A stretch of DNA of 64,000 bases from positions 20,689,848 through 20,753,847 of the forward strand of contig NC_062979.1 of the NCBI RefSeq assembly GCF_023078275.1. Direction: 5' to 3'. This stretch comes from Leguminivora glycinivorella (lineage: Eukaryota > Arthropoda > Insecta > Lepidoptera > Tortricidae). The first letter of the stretch is position 1. Every line of letters starts with the position of its first letter. Shown here one piece after another: positions 43,734 to 54,526 of the stretch. The position numbers and the translations under genes are program-made. The notes beneath the pieces are model-generated. The model was not told where the DNA came from and did no database searches. It was given only the letters and a program-made list of their open reading frames with translations.

Positions 43734-43739
43734 GCCGCT

Positions 43740-43791
43740 GTATTCCGCGTGAATGTCAGTGTCACGTGACACTGACATTCACGCGGAATAC
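43740..43791. repeat. Perfect 52-bp palindrome
   Basis: Two 26-bp arms from GTATTCCGCGTGAATG meet at CACGTG (centre 43765/43766), six bases after the 124-bp palindrome. Confidence 0.9.
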
Positions 43792-43989
43792 CAACTGCAT
43801 GGCTTAATTGGTGTTGCCACAACAGAAAATTACTGAGACGCTAACAGGTTTGACATAACGTCACTGCTACCAACATTATTTAGGGTGCGTTCAGTGACTG
43901 AAAACTTGTTTGAACTATTGACCACCACAGAGTGCGTGTGCATATATTAAAATAAAATTATAAAAATACGTACCTACAACACACCGATA

Positions 43990-45570
43990 ATGGCACCGAA
44001 GGAAACAAAGCTATATATAAAATGTACGACATGCCGAAAAACATATGATACTGTTATTATGAAAATTCCTGCAAAAACATTCCGTCAAATGACAAAAGAA
44101 GAAAAAAGCGGTTGGAAATGCCCCCTCTGTATTCCAGCTGGTACGCCAACAACGGGTAATATTTCAAAAAAAAAATCTACAAGTTCTGTAAACCCAATAG
44201 AATCTGACAATGTCACAAAACGCAAACCTACCAAACTGGCACAGTCTAAAGTTCCACAATCGCACAATACATCAGGGTCATCAACATCAGAGGCAGATGA
44301 ACAGGACCTCTTTCCTGGCTCGGAACCCGAAAGTTCAGCGATAGATGGCGACACTCATCGCAGTTTACCAAATATTTCAATAATGGATAATGTGATGATT
44401 GCTGATTTAAAACACGAAGTTAGTAGTTTAACCGTACAGCTTGCCAGCGCGCACGAGGAAATTGACAGACTAAATAGTGAAACTTCAGTTCTAAAAAAAA
44501 CAGTAGACGAGTACAAAAAAAAATTAGAAATGTATAAAAAAGTTACAACCGGAAACGTGCCTCGTGTTGCAACCCCTCAAAAAATAAATATAAGCAAAAA
44601 AAAACCTTCTATAGTAATACAGGAAAACTTAAAAATGACCAAATCAACTATTCAGGTGCCACAAGAAAGTACTACATGCCAAACTATGTCATCTGTAAAC
44701 ATGACAATACAAGAACCTAGCAACGAAATACATCCAACACTGAATCAAGAAGTCAACTCAAATCTTGACAAGGAGCTGTCTACCAAGCCACTCCCACCAC
44801 AAGTGCCAAATAGTCCACCAGAAAATGAGCAGACGACAAAAATTGGTAATAGTATTTATATAGTGGGAGATCAACAGGCAAGAAATCTACCTGCGCTGAT
44901 ATTACGCGAAAGGGCAAAGTATAAAACCCCGCAACAATACAATGTAATAGGCTATACATACACGGACGCTACACTAGAATACATTATGAAACAGTCACAA
45001 ATTATGGAAAATAATTTTGGCAAGAATGACTGGGTGGTCTTGTGTATGGGTGCTAATGAATGCAACCCCACTAAGTATTTTGCAGAACTTAGTGTCTTAT
45101 TGACAAAATTAAGTTCACCAAGAATTATTTTATGTAGCACTGAAGAAAATTATCATTTAAATACAAGCAAATTGAATTACAGCATGTCAACGCTGGCACA
45201 GTTATTTGCGAACTGCAACTACTTAGACACAAGGGAAAAAATGAATAACTATAATGCCCAGACAAACAAAAAACGACAGGTATCATTGATAAATAAAGAG
45301 ATAGATATTGATGACTATGACAAACATTACACCGTAAATAACTCATCGAATAACAAAGGTCTTCTACAGCAAATCCGTGAAGAATATAGATGCTCACTAA
45401 ATAGGCCGAGTAACAAAATAACAAAGAAAAAAGATGGACAAGCAAACAAAATAACAAATTACTTTAAAGTAGTAGAAAAACAATCTTATTCAACAAGTGT
45501 GAGTCTCAACATAAATGAATCATCAACCAATCTCCACTGTAACAGTCAAACTAAGTTTTTTCGTACGTAA
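43990..45570 (+). CDS. CR1-like retrotransposon ORF1 protein (zinc finger, coiled coil, esterase-like)
   Basis: 526 residues from the first ATG after the leader. Residues 12-47 hold C12-x2-C15, W42 and C44-x2-C47, a PHD-like zinc-binding arrangement. About 131-187 is a heptad-rich coiled coil (LKHEVSSLTVQLASAHEEID), expected to drive oligomerisation. A low-complexity Ser/Thr/Lys linker follows. Residues 288-400 resemble an SGNH esterase: GDQQARN in place of the usual GDS block, and LCMGANE at 351-357 in place of the GxND block. The catalytic serine position is Q295, so hydrolysis is doubtful. In CR1-like elements ORF1 binds RNA, and its esterase domain is thought to interact with membranes or lipids. 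The frame is intact. ORF2 follows four bases after the stop. Confidence 0.85.
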   Translation: MAPKETKLYIKCTTCRKTYDTVIMKIPAKTFRQMTKEEKSGWKCPLCIPAGTPTTGNISKKKSTSSVNPIESDNVTKRKPTKLAQSKVPQSHNTSGSSTSEADEQDLFPGSEPESSAIDGDTHRSLPNISIMDNVMIADLKHEVSSLTVQLASAHEEIDRLNSETSVLKKTVDEYKKKLEMYKKVTTGNVPRVATPQKINISKKKPSIVIQENLKMTKSTIQVPQESTTCQTMSSVNMTIQEPSNEIHPTLNQEVNSNLDKELSTKPLPPQVPNSPPENEQTTKIGNSIYIVGDQQARNLPALILRERAKYKTPQQYNVIGYTYTDATLEYIMKQSQIMENNFGKNDWVVLCMGANECNPTKYFAELSVLLTKLSSPRIILCSTEENYHLNTSKLNYSMSTLAQLFANCNYLDTREKMNNYNAQTNKKRQVSLINKEIDIDDYDKHYTVNNSSNNKGLLQQIREEYRCSLNRPSNKITKKKDGQANKITNYFKVVEKQSYSTSVSLNINESSTNLHCNSQTKFFRT

Positions 45571-45574
45571 ACAT

Positions 45575-48429
45575 ATGTTCATTCTCCACCAGAATATATC
45601 TGGATTAATAAACAAAAGCGATGAACTCACGTTAAATCTGAATGAACTGGAGAACCAACAAAGACCCATTGACGTGATCTGCATCACCGAGCATAACATG
45701 ACCACCGACATCGAAAAATACCTCACGATTCCCGATTTCTGCCTAGCGACCAGTTTCTGCAGAAATAAGAAGCGGGGTGGAGCCTGCATCCTAGTAAGGA
45801 ATGGACACCGATATAAAGTTTTAAATAATATTAAAAATCTTTCAATCAGATGTGTAATAGAGTGTTGCGCTATAGAACTTTACGAGCAAAACTTAATTGT
45901 TGTATGTGTATATAGGGTACCAGGCTCTGACTTGAGCATGTTCCACGACCGCCTTGAAAGCATACTCAACTTTACATGTGATATTAAAAACAATAAAAAA
46001 GTCGTTATAAATGGGGATTTTAACATAGATACATTAAAAAACACATCAAAAAGCCACGAATTCTTACACCATCTTTTAAGTCGAAATTTAAAACTTGAAA
46101 TTAAACAACCAACAAGGTTATGTAGCGGAACCTGCATAGATAATTTCGCACATAACATAAAGGGGTCTCAGGGAGAAGTCGTGGAATTGGCTCTATCGGA
46201 TCATGCAGCCCAAATCTTAAAGTGTCCTGTAAAGAAAATATGTCTGATTAAGTCTTGGCGTGTCACGCGCCGTTGCTATAGTCAAGAAAATCTTAAAAAG
46301 TTCAGTAGACATCTAAAAAGCATTACATTTGACGATGTGAAAAATTGTAATCATGTAAACTCTGCATATGATTCCTTCTTAAATACCTTTAAACTATTAT
46401 ACGATCTATGTTTTCCGTACCTTAGCTTCAAAAAAAAGGTGAATGCAAAACCAAAGTGGATGTCAAAAGGAATCCAATTATGTTGCAAAAAGAAAAGACA
46501 AATGCTATGGTCTTACCGATCTAGTGGAAAAAACGAAAAGCAAGGTCACTACATATTTTAAGGTCGTACAGTGCCAGACTCAAAAGAGTTATTAAGCTTA
46601 CTCAAAAATCTCAAAATGACTTCTATGTAAAAACCTCGAGAAACAAGTCAAAAGCTACGTGGCAAATTATAAATAAATGTAAAAGTAATTTACCACCAGA
46701 GCCAATACATCAACTAATAGTAGACAATGAACAGATAACAGACCCAACTAATATTGCAAAAGCATTTAACGACTACTTCATTGATGAAATACAAAACAAT
46801 GTTTATGCTTCCCAACAATACAATCACAATATAACTAGTAATCCATATACTATCTTCCTTGCTCCGACTTCGCCTAATGACGTTTTAAACGCTATTAAAA
46901 ACTTAAAAAACAGTCATAGCGTTGGTTTTGATGGTATAAGCACCAAGGTAGTTAAATATGTGGCTGCATCCATTTCCTTACCATTAAGCCACATAATTAA
47001 TCTTAGTTTTACTACTGGCGTATTTCCAAATAAGCTTAAAATAGGAGTTGTAAAACCCTTGCATAAGAAAGGGTGCAAACAAAATGTGCAAAACTACCGA
47101 CCAATAACGTTGTTACCTATATTTGCTAAAGTGTTTGAGAAAATTATTTACAACAAAATTTATACATTTCTTGATAAATACAAAATATTAATAGAAGAAC
47201 AGAAAGGATTTAGGAAAAATAACACCACTAACATGGCAATATATGACTTGATCAGCAAAATTTATACCAATCTGGACTCAAGAAATCCGTCATGCGCCAT
47301 ATTTATGGACATGACGAAAGCATTTGATCACGTCGATCATAATACGCTATTAAAAAAATTAGAATACTATGGTATCCGAGGAAATGCATACTATTTATTA
47401 AAATCTTACCTAGATGACAGACAACAATACACAGAATTAACGCAAATTTGTACCTCCTCCAGAGAAGAAAAGACATATAAATCAGAACGTAGACACGTAA
47501 AATATGGAGTGCCTCAGGGGAGTGTACTAGGACCTCTGTTGTTCTTGATTTACATCAATGACATCGTAAAAAGTAGCCAATACCCAATGATACTCTTTGC
47601 TGACGATAGCACAGTTTTTATAGAACTTGAAACTAATACAAATTATGAACAAAATGTTAATTCTACCATTACAAATATAATAAGCTGGCTAGACCACAAT
47701 AATTTAAAAATAAATATTAGTAAAACTAATGTTATGCAGTTCACTCAGAGAAAAGCTGTGCCAAAATTAGACGTGGTGTATAACGGAGAGATAATAACTA
47801 AAACTTCTGTCACCAAATTTCTAGGTATATTCATTGATAGCAACATGTCTTGGGAGGCACACTCCTTAGAAATATGTAAAAGGCTATACACATTCTCATA
47901 TGCGTTAGGTAAATTAGCGAAGATCTCTGACCAGAAAACCGTATTGACGGCCTATCATGGATTTGTCAGCTCTAACTTACGCTTTGGTGTCATATTCTGG
48001 GGCAACTCAACCTATAAAGATCAGATGTTTAAAGCCCAAAAGCGCTGTATTAGAGCTATTTATAATCTTAATCAACTGGAGAGCTGCCAACCGTATTTTA
48101 AGTCTAAAAAGATTCTCACGCTACCTTGTCTGTACATTTATGAATGCTGTAGTTTTGTAAAAAATAATCCATCTTTATTTAAAATGACTGAGCCCAATCC
48201 TATGGGTAATTTACGACCCAGGGAGCCGATGATTGCTATAAAGAGATATCAAACGGCATTAATGGGCCACAGTATATGTGTCATGGCACCTAAACTGTAC
48301 AACAAGCTACCCGTTGAAATAAAAGATGCCAATTTAAATAAATTTAAGTCTTTGTTAACAAAAATGTTAGTAAATAAATGTTATTATAGTACTAAGGAAT
48401 ATCTCAATGATTCATTTGAAACTGAGTGA
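45575..48429 (+). pseudogene. CR1-like ORF2: APE endonuclease and reverse transcriptase, one frameshift
   Basis: I take ATG 45575 as the start because it follows the ORF1 stop (45568-45570) and precedes ILHQNISGL, the usual beginning of the endonuclease; an in-frame ATG at 45515 overlaps ORF1. Endonuclease motifs: CITEHNM, VINGDFNID and ALSDHAAQ. This frame stops at 46559-46561. The rest is one frame away, with the shift most likely in the A-run near 46522-46528. The second frame (open well upstream of its ATG at 46960) holds the RT: KPLHKKG, NYRPITLLP, FMDMTKAFDHVDH, YGVPQGSVLGPLLF and catalytic FADD at 47597-47608. The stop is at 48427-48429. In the family the nuclease nicks DNA and the RT copies the RNA on the nick. 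Total about 950 codons, normal for the clade. Confidence 0.85.
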
Positions 48430-48719
48430 ATGGTTTTAATAATCTTATTTTTTATTGACATAGTTCCTATTAAATTAATTCAATGCCGTAATCAATGTTC
48501 CTAATTTTACTGTAAATATTATTTTAATTCTATTGCATGTTTTGTAAATATTACTTTAAGATATTATGTTAAGACTTATTTTATAAGGAATTAATTGTGC
48601 ATGCCATGAACGGCAGATTTTAGAGGACACTTCTTTTGTTTTAACACCCAATTGTACTTACGTACCTAAAATCGTGCAAAATAAATATCATTTATCATTT
48701 ATCATTTATCATTTATAAG
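48430..48719 (+). other. CR1-like 3' untranslated region and ATTTATC tail
   Basis: AT-rich region ending in AAAATAAATATCATTTATC and further ATTTATC units (48681-48717). Short tandem tails instead of poly-A are characteristic of CR1-type elements and serve as RT recognition sites. Confidence 0.75.
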
Positions 48720-49578
48720 CGTTGTATTTAAAATAAGTTGGGTTAGGGTTTTCCTGTTACCCTTAAGAGCAAACAAAGGGGGGCTCGGGGGGCGAAGCCC
48801 CCCGCATGAAAGAAAGAACAACGTAGTATTTAGAATAAGTTGGGTTAAGGTTTTCTTGTGATCCTTAAGGGTAAAGAAAAGGGGGGCTCGGGGGGCGAAG
48901 CCCCCGCATGAAAGAAAGATCAACGTAGTATTTAGAATAAGTTGGGTTAGCGTTTTCTTGTGACCTTTCAGAGCAAACAAAGGGGGCCTGAAAGAAAGAA
49001 CAACGTAGTATGTATTTAGAATAAGTTAGGTTAGCGTTTTCTTGTGACCTTTAAGAGCAAACAAAGGGGGGCTCGGGGGCGAAGCCCCCGCATGAAAGAA
49101 AGATCAACGTAGTATTTAAGATAAGTTGGGTTAGCGTTTTCTTGTGACCTTTAAGAGCAAACAAAGGGGGCTCGGGGGCGAAGCCCCCCGCATAAAAGAA
49201 AGATCAACGTTGTATTTAAAATAAGTTGGGTTAGCGTTTTCTTGTGATCTTTAAGAGCAAACAAAGGGGGGCTCGGGGGGCGAAGCCCGCCGCATGAAAG
49301 AAAGATCAACGTTGTATTTAAAATAAGTTGGTTTAGGGTTTTCTTGTGACCTTTCAGAGCAAACAAAGGGGGATCGGGGGGCCAAGCCCCCCGCATGAAA
49401 GAAAGATCAACGTAGTATTTAGAATAAGTTGGGTTAGCGTTTTCTTGTGACCTTTAAGAGCAAACAAAGGGGGCTCGGGGGGCGAAGCCTCCGCATAAAA
49501 GAAAGATCAACGTTGTATTTAAAATTAGTTGGGTAATGGTTTTCCTGTGACCCTTAAGAGCATATAAAAGGGGGCTCG
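48720..49578. repeat. 99-102-bp satellite, about 8.5 units (right block)
   Basis: Starts in mid-unit at CGTTGTATTT, in phase with the left block. One unit (around 48980) lacks its hairpin. The last unit breaks off at GGGGGCTCGGG and passes into SINE family C. Confidence 0.95.
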
Positions 49579-49745
49579 GGTGGGTTAAATTGTGGCGTAG
49601 GCGAGAGGCTGGCAACCTGTCACTGCAATGTCACAGTTTCGTTTTCTTTCAACCCCTTATTTGCCAAGAGTGGCACTGAAGCTGTAGTAGTTTCATGTGT
49701 TCTGCCTACCCCTTTATGGGATACAGGCGTGATTGTATGTATGTA
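49579..49745 (+). mobile_element. SINE-like repeat family C, 5'-truncated
   Basis: GGGTTAAATTGTGGCGTAGG to GGATACAGGCGTGATTGTAT with an ATGT tail. It borders the satellite directly. Confidence 0.8.
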
Positions 49746-49998
49746 TGTCTCTCTAATGTCTTCAAAAAGTCCGCGATGGCACATGTCTAAGTATATTGTC
49801 TATCTTTTACGGATAACTTACTAGGTATAAACATTTTTATGATAATACCGTAATAAGAAGGTAGCCGCTAGTTATTATTAAGTAGCAATTGGCAATAAGT
49901 ACACGTTAAGCCACAAATGGCATGTAAAATCCGCCTACTTGAAATAAATTTATGTATAAATGTTAAAAGTATTTCATTATTAATGACTAAAAAGTATA
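49746..49998. other. No gene seen
   Basis: Plain AT-rich spacer. Confidence 0.5.
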
Positions 49999-50917
49999 AA
50001 ATAAATTAATAGTTTAAAAAACACTATAAAACACGCTTTTATAAATGCACGTAAAAGCCAAAAATAAATTATGGATCGTTCAAGTTGTCTCTATTTGTGA
50101 GCTGAAGTTTAAAAACTATGTGCTTTTAATTATAATATTTGATTGTAAAAGCGTGGGGCGCTGGAACAGGAAAGACTTCCTTGTAAACAAATACTAATCC
50201 GAACTTCCTGGCGAATGAAGTTGCATAAGAACATAACGTTTACATTAGGGCTCTGGATATTCGTTACTACCCGCCGATCCGTGCGTCCGGCCCCTTAGCC
50301 CCGGCGGTGCTAAGCGTCCGAACTACCCGAACCCGCCGAAGTCCGTTCCCGTGTAGTGCCGTTCGCGCGTGTAGTGCCGAATCGGCGTTCGGGGCCGGAC
50401 GGCCGGACGCACGGACCTCGGCACCGTTCGGGTATTGAACACACGAGGCGGCCGGCGGACCGATCGACTTATTGCCGTGCCGGTTTGTATTTAAAAAATA
50501 GGTGAATTTTAAAATTTATGTTAATATAGCGAACGAATACGAATTGGTTTTATACATACTCATTTTATTTGAGTCAATAACGTGTTAATTATATTTTTTG
50601 CACTTAATCCCGTTACGTTATAGGCTACACAAATATTACAAACGTATTCCTATAGGTCCATACTTTCGCCAGGCACACTAGTCTATTGGTTTTTTTTTCA
50701 ATAAAGTTGCTTAAGGCAATTGCGAGTTTAATGGACTTTATATGTCTCTAGGTTAACTAATAGAAGGGTATTGGTTTGTGTGAAAAATACTATATTAGTT
50801 ATATTAATTGATTGTTTTATGATGTTCATGGGGACTTACTAACTACCTATAGGGACCATACCACCTATAGGTACTTACTATATGTACAGATGCTGACAAA
50901 TATACTTCAAAATATTG

Positions 50918-51142
50918 TCTTCGGTTACCGCGACAGTTACTCATGCAATTTATTATAGTTATATCTATGTCTCATAGTTTTAAAATAAATAAATAAATAT
51001 TGGGGATATTAAACAGATCGACTTAGCCCCAAACTAAGCGAAGCTTGTACTATGGGTGCTGCGCGACGATATACATACTTAAATAGATAAAATACATAAC
51101 TATGGAAACGGATTATATCGCGTATACTAAATGAAATGTATT
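50918..51142 (+). mobile_element. Penelope-like 3' fragment interrupted by a SINE
   Basis: TCTTCGGTTACCGCGACAGT...TACTCATG equals 35838-35870, and the later GGAAACGGATTATATCGCGT (51104) resembles the inverse of 35943-35970. Between them lies SINE family A, minus strand (50983-51103, TAAATAAATAAATATTGGGG to ATAGATAAAATACATAAC), lacking its tRNA head. Confidence 0.5.
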
Positions 51143-52079
51143 TGAACTATCGAGTTATTAGTTTTTATCTAAGAAGTTAGTAGAATAAAATTAAAGTCGC
51201 ATGAGAAGACAAAGGTAATAATGACTTGTGGGCGGCACAATAACCAATACCCGTGGTGATTTTTACTAATAATAATGACACTCAAAGCTCACACCCGGCT
51301 TCCCTTTGACATGGACAAACCTTTTGTTTGAAAAGTTCCGCGAAAGATGTAGCCGCGCTGTTTTACAAATAATTAGTTAAGAATGGTATATTTTTTTTTA
51401 TTATTTTGGAGGGAACCACCTTGAAGTGAATATGTATCCATAGTCCTGGTTCTTAACTTGCGCTAGTCGGATAGGGTGTGACAAAAAGCATGAGACTTGA
51501 CATGTATATACTATATAGGTAACTTACAAACACAACAGGAAAAAATAAAAGTACGCAGACGCCGAGGTGTCAATGTTTCCCCTCTTTTCCCTCATTTTTA
51601 TATCACTATTTTCAGGTTTTTTATATTGTTATGAAAACCGTGAAAGCTATAATCACGATATTTAGGAAAAGTATATTCTCCATAAAATTTTCTACAATAC
51701 TGTCTTTTAAGGTGGGTAGGTAGGCTTTTAACTCATCATTTTCAAATTATGCTTAAGTCCCCCGCATAATATTTGTTTTTAACTACTAGTGGGATGAGTA
51801 GGGGTAGCACTATCGACTTTAAATGGAAGTATTGTAGAGAATTTCATGGTACTTCTCCTAGACATCTTTCTGGTAAGTACCTACTCGTAATATTTACTTA
51901 CCAAAACCTTTAGTAGTTTTCGTGAAAATTTAAAAACGCTAAAAATGGGAGATAATAGTGGGGGGAAGAGATTGACTCCTCGGCGTGTTTCTACTTCTAT
52001 TTATTCTTATGAACGTCAAAGCTATGTGCATACCAAGTTTCATGCTTTCTGACATCATACTAATTTAGGCCACTGAAAC

Positions 52080-52165
52080 TGCGTGCTCTATATAATAATG
52101 CCTAAAATGTAAAACATGGAAAAAATCGAGCAGTTAAAATTTGTCCCCCAGTCACAATTGCTTCG
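52080..52165. repeat. Repeat shared with 12365-12480
   Basis: CTCTATATAATAATGCCTAA, GTAAAACATGGAAAAAA and CCCCCAGTCACAATTGC have counterparts at 12388-12460. Both are inside other elements. Nature unknown. Confidence 0.5.
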
Positions 52166-53127
52166 CTGTCCCTTTTTCATTTTAGTTATTAAGGTTTTAT
52201 CATTTTTGGTTCTTTAAACTGATATTCGCTTGAACCGAGAACGCGAACATTCATCAAGCATCACTATACGTCGAGAACGGATCGGACCCGCGGGTTTTTA
52301 GAGTCCGTCGATCCGGACACACGGACTACACGGGTACCCGGACTTTAATTACACGGTCCCTAATTACCCGTTCCAAACGGGCCAGAAATCCGGATTCGTG
52401 TAACACGGGAACGGATACCCGGCAACGGGTACACGAAACACGGACGCGACCGGGAGCCCTAGTTTACATATGCCGCCTAAGGGTTACCAAAGAGAACCAA
52501 AGATATCTCGTCCACGAACAAGAACTCTGCATCCTGTCACTGTAGACACTTTCCCCATTTGTACTTTGATTACCGGAAAAAAGCGGCGTTCTAAGTGTCG
52601 GTGACTGTCGACTCTCCTCGCTACTAGCGCATATTTTGTCTGAGTTCGACAAACTGGTACCTACTTTGAACACTGACTTTTAATTGATTTGACTGTTTAA
52701 TGTAGAACCTACTAGTGATGCTGCAACTCCAGTTAGCGCGTCAATCTGTGTAACCTCCTTCCCGTAACATAGCATAATTTGATTATCAGCAAGTTATACA
52801 AAAAGTCTTTCCTGTTCCAGCGCCCCACGCTTTTACAATCAAATATTATAATTAAAAGCATATAGTTTTTAAACTTCAGCTCACAAATAGAGACAACTTG
52901 AACGATCCATAATTTATTTTTGGCTTTTACGTGCATTTATAAAAGCGTGTTTTATAGTGTTTTTTAAACTATTAATTTATTAAGAAAAAAGAACCGCCGC
53001 CTTTGGGGTTCTGGTGAAAGCTACTTATTTGCGAATGTTGGATTATGTAGAAATGTGTAGGTATTTTTTAAAACTGCTTTTAATACTTTAATTATTAGAT
53101 GGCAACACAAATGAATATACGTATAAC

Positions 53128-53766
53128 GTATTCAGATTTGAGGAGTACGGTTCTGACCATCATCAGCAGTTCCACTGCACCAAATGTCACTGTTCTGGAC
53201 GTAAGTGCATGCTGTTCTTATAAAAATACCAAAGTCACTATAAGTGTGCCGTTCAGATTTGAGGAGTTCGGTTCTGACCATCATCAGCAGTTCCACTGCA
53301 CCAAATGTCACTGTTCTGGACGTAAGTGCATACTGTTCTTATAAAAATACCAAAGTCACTATAAGGGACCATCCACACTCATAAGACGCATGTCTCGGGG
53401 CGCGCAACGGACAGCTTCGCCACGCCGCCTAAATGTAATTCAAAAAACGTCTCCTCAGTACATTTTGTATAGGAAAGACGTAAGACGCGCCCCAAGCGGC
53501 GTGGCGGTGGCGTGGCGCGCGCCGCGCCGCTTGGGGGCGCGTCTTACGTCCTTCCTATACAAAATGTACTGAGGAGACGTTTTTTGAATTACATTCAGGC
53601 GGCGTGGCGAAGACGTCCGTTGCGCGCCCCGAGACACGCGACGCTTAAGTGGGAACGCGGCCTAAGCGTGCCGTTCAGATTTGAGGAGTTCCGTTCTGAC
53701 CATCATCAGCAGTTCCACTGCACCAAATATCACAGTTCCGTACGTAAATGCATGCTGTTCCTTAAA
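53128..53766. repeat. 121-bp tandem repeat, about 3 copies, split by a MITE
   Basis: TTGAGGAGTTCGGTTCTGAC and CACTATAAGTGTGCCGTTCA recur at 121-bp spacing, as at 24244-24735. The palindromic MITE at 53365-53664 divides the third unit. Sequence resumes with TAAGCGTGCCGTTCAG. Confidence 0.8.
53365..53664. mobile_element. GC-rich palindromic MITE, TAA duplication
   Basis: Arms of about 140 bp (TCTCGGGGCGCGCAACGGAC, GTACATTTTGTATAGGAA and inverses) around CGTGGCGCGCGCCGCGCC. It is inserted at CACTATAA/TAAGCGTG, giving a 3-bp TAA duplication. Mirror-image 60-codon frames on both strands are artefacts of the palindrome. Confidence 0.8.
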
Positions 53767-54526
53767 ATAAATTAATAGTTTAAAAAACACTATAAAACAC
53801 GCTTTTATAAATGCACGTAAAAGCCAAAAATAAATTATGGATCGTTCAAGTTGTCTCTATTTGTGAGCTGAAGTTTAAAAACTATGTGCTTTTAATTATA
53901 ATATTTGATTGTAAAAGCGTGGGGCGCTGGAACAGGAAAGACTTTTTGTATAACTTGCTGATAATCAAATTATGCTATGTTACGGGAAGGAGGTTACACA
54001 GATTGACGCGCTAACTGGAGTTGCAGCATCACTAGTAGGTTCTACATTAAACAGTCAAATCAATTAAAAGTCAGTGTTCAAAGTAGGTACCAGTTTGTCG
54101 AACTCAGACAAAATATGCGCTAGTAGCGAGGAGAGTCGACAGTCACCGACACTTAGAACGCCGCTTTTTTCCGGTAATCAAAGTACAAATGGGGAAAGTG
54201 TCTACAGTGACAGGATGCAGAGTTCTTGTTCGTGGACGAGATATCTTTGGTTCTCTTTGGTAACCCTTAGGCGGCATATGTAAACGTTATGTTCTTATGC
54301 AACTTCATTCGCCAGGAAGTTCGGATTAGTATTTGTTTACAAGGAAGTCTTTCCTGTTCCAGCGCCCCACGCTTTTACAATCAAATATTATAATTAAAAG
54401 CACATAGTTTTTAAACTTCAGCTCACAAATAGAGACAACTTGAACGATCCATAATTTATTTTTGGCTTTTACGTGCATTTATAAAAGCGTGTTTTATAGT
54501 GTTTTTTAAACTATTAATTTATTATT
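53767..54526. mobile_element. TIR element T, copy B (uninterrupted)
   Basis: About 760 bp with 180-bp inverted ends; inverse copy of 49999-52984 without the hAT-like insertion. It lies head-to-head with copy A across the 121-bp array. Confidence 0.85.

Larger units (their letters stand above)
43341..48719 (+). mobile_element. CR1-like non-LTR retrotransposon, almost full length
   Basis: The satellite breaks off at unit position 10 (AAAGAAAGAT) and resumes at position 14 (CGTTGTATTT), so about 5.4 kb were inserted into one unit. The few missing bases fit a short ATAA/ATAAG duplication. Order: 650-bp leader with palindromes, ORF1, ORF2 (EN then RT), 290-bp 3' region, ATTTATC tandem tail. An ORF1 with zinc finger plus esterase-like domain is a recognised feature of CR1-like elements. 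One frameshift in ORF2 probably disables the copy. Confidence 0.85.
50246..52461. mobile_element. hAT-like non-autonomous transposon, 2.2 kb
   Basis: Perfect 8-bp target duplication GTTTACAT (50238-50245 and 52462-52469); termini TAGGGCTC and GAGCCCTA. The uninterrupted target, GTTTACATATGCC in inverse form, is visible in copy B near 54275. Both ends carry GC-rich subterminal blocks with many CGGAC/CCGTG words (50275-50460 and 52255-52450). No transposase frame remains. It has itself collected a SINE and other repeat pieces. Confidence 0.85.
49999..52984. mobile_element. TIR element T (0.76 kb), copy A, split by a hAT-like insertion
   Basis: Ends TAAATTAATAGTTTAAAAAA and TTTTTTAAACTATTAATTTA with inverted repeats of about 180 bp (CACGCTTTTATAAATGCACG, GAGCTGAAGTTTAAAAACTA, GCGTGGGGCGCTGGAACAGG). 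After removing 50246-52461 and one flanking octamer it matches copy B (53767-54526) in inverse orientation. The 69- and 67-codon frames in both copies are identical and lack known domains. Confidence 0.85.

Noticed and set aside
40977..49578. CRISPR-like or telomeric array
   Set aside because: The repeats are about 100 bp without unique spacers. GGTTAGGG-like words occur once per unit but no TTAGG tandem run is present, and the sequence is eukaryotic.
52464..52673. 69-codon frame also found at 54074-54283
   Set aside because: It is repeated because both lie in copies of TIR element T; no transposase motif and too short to be a gene.
53390..53775. Identical 60-codon frames on opposite strands
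   Set aside because: They are mirror images within a palindromic MITE.
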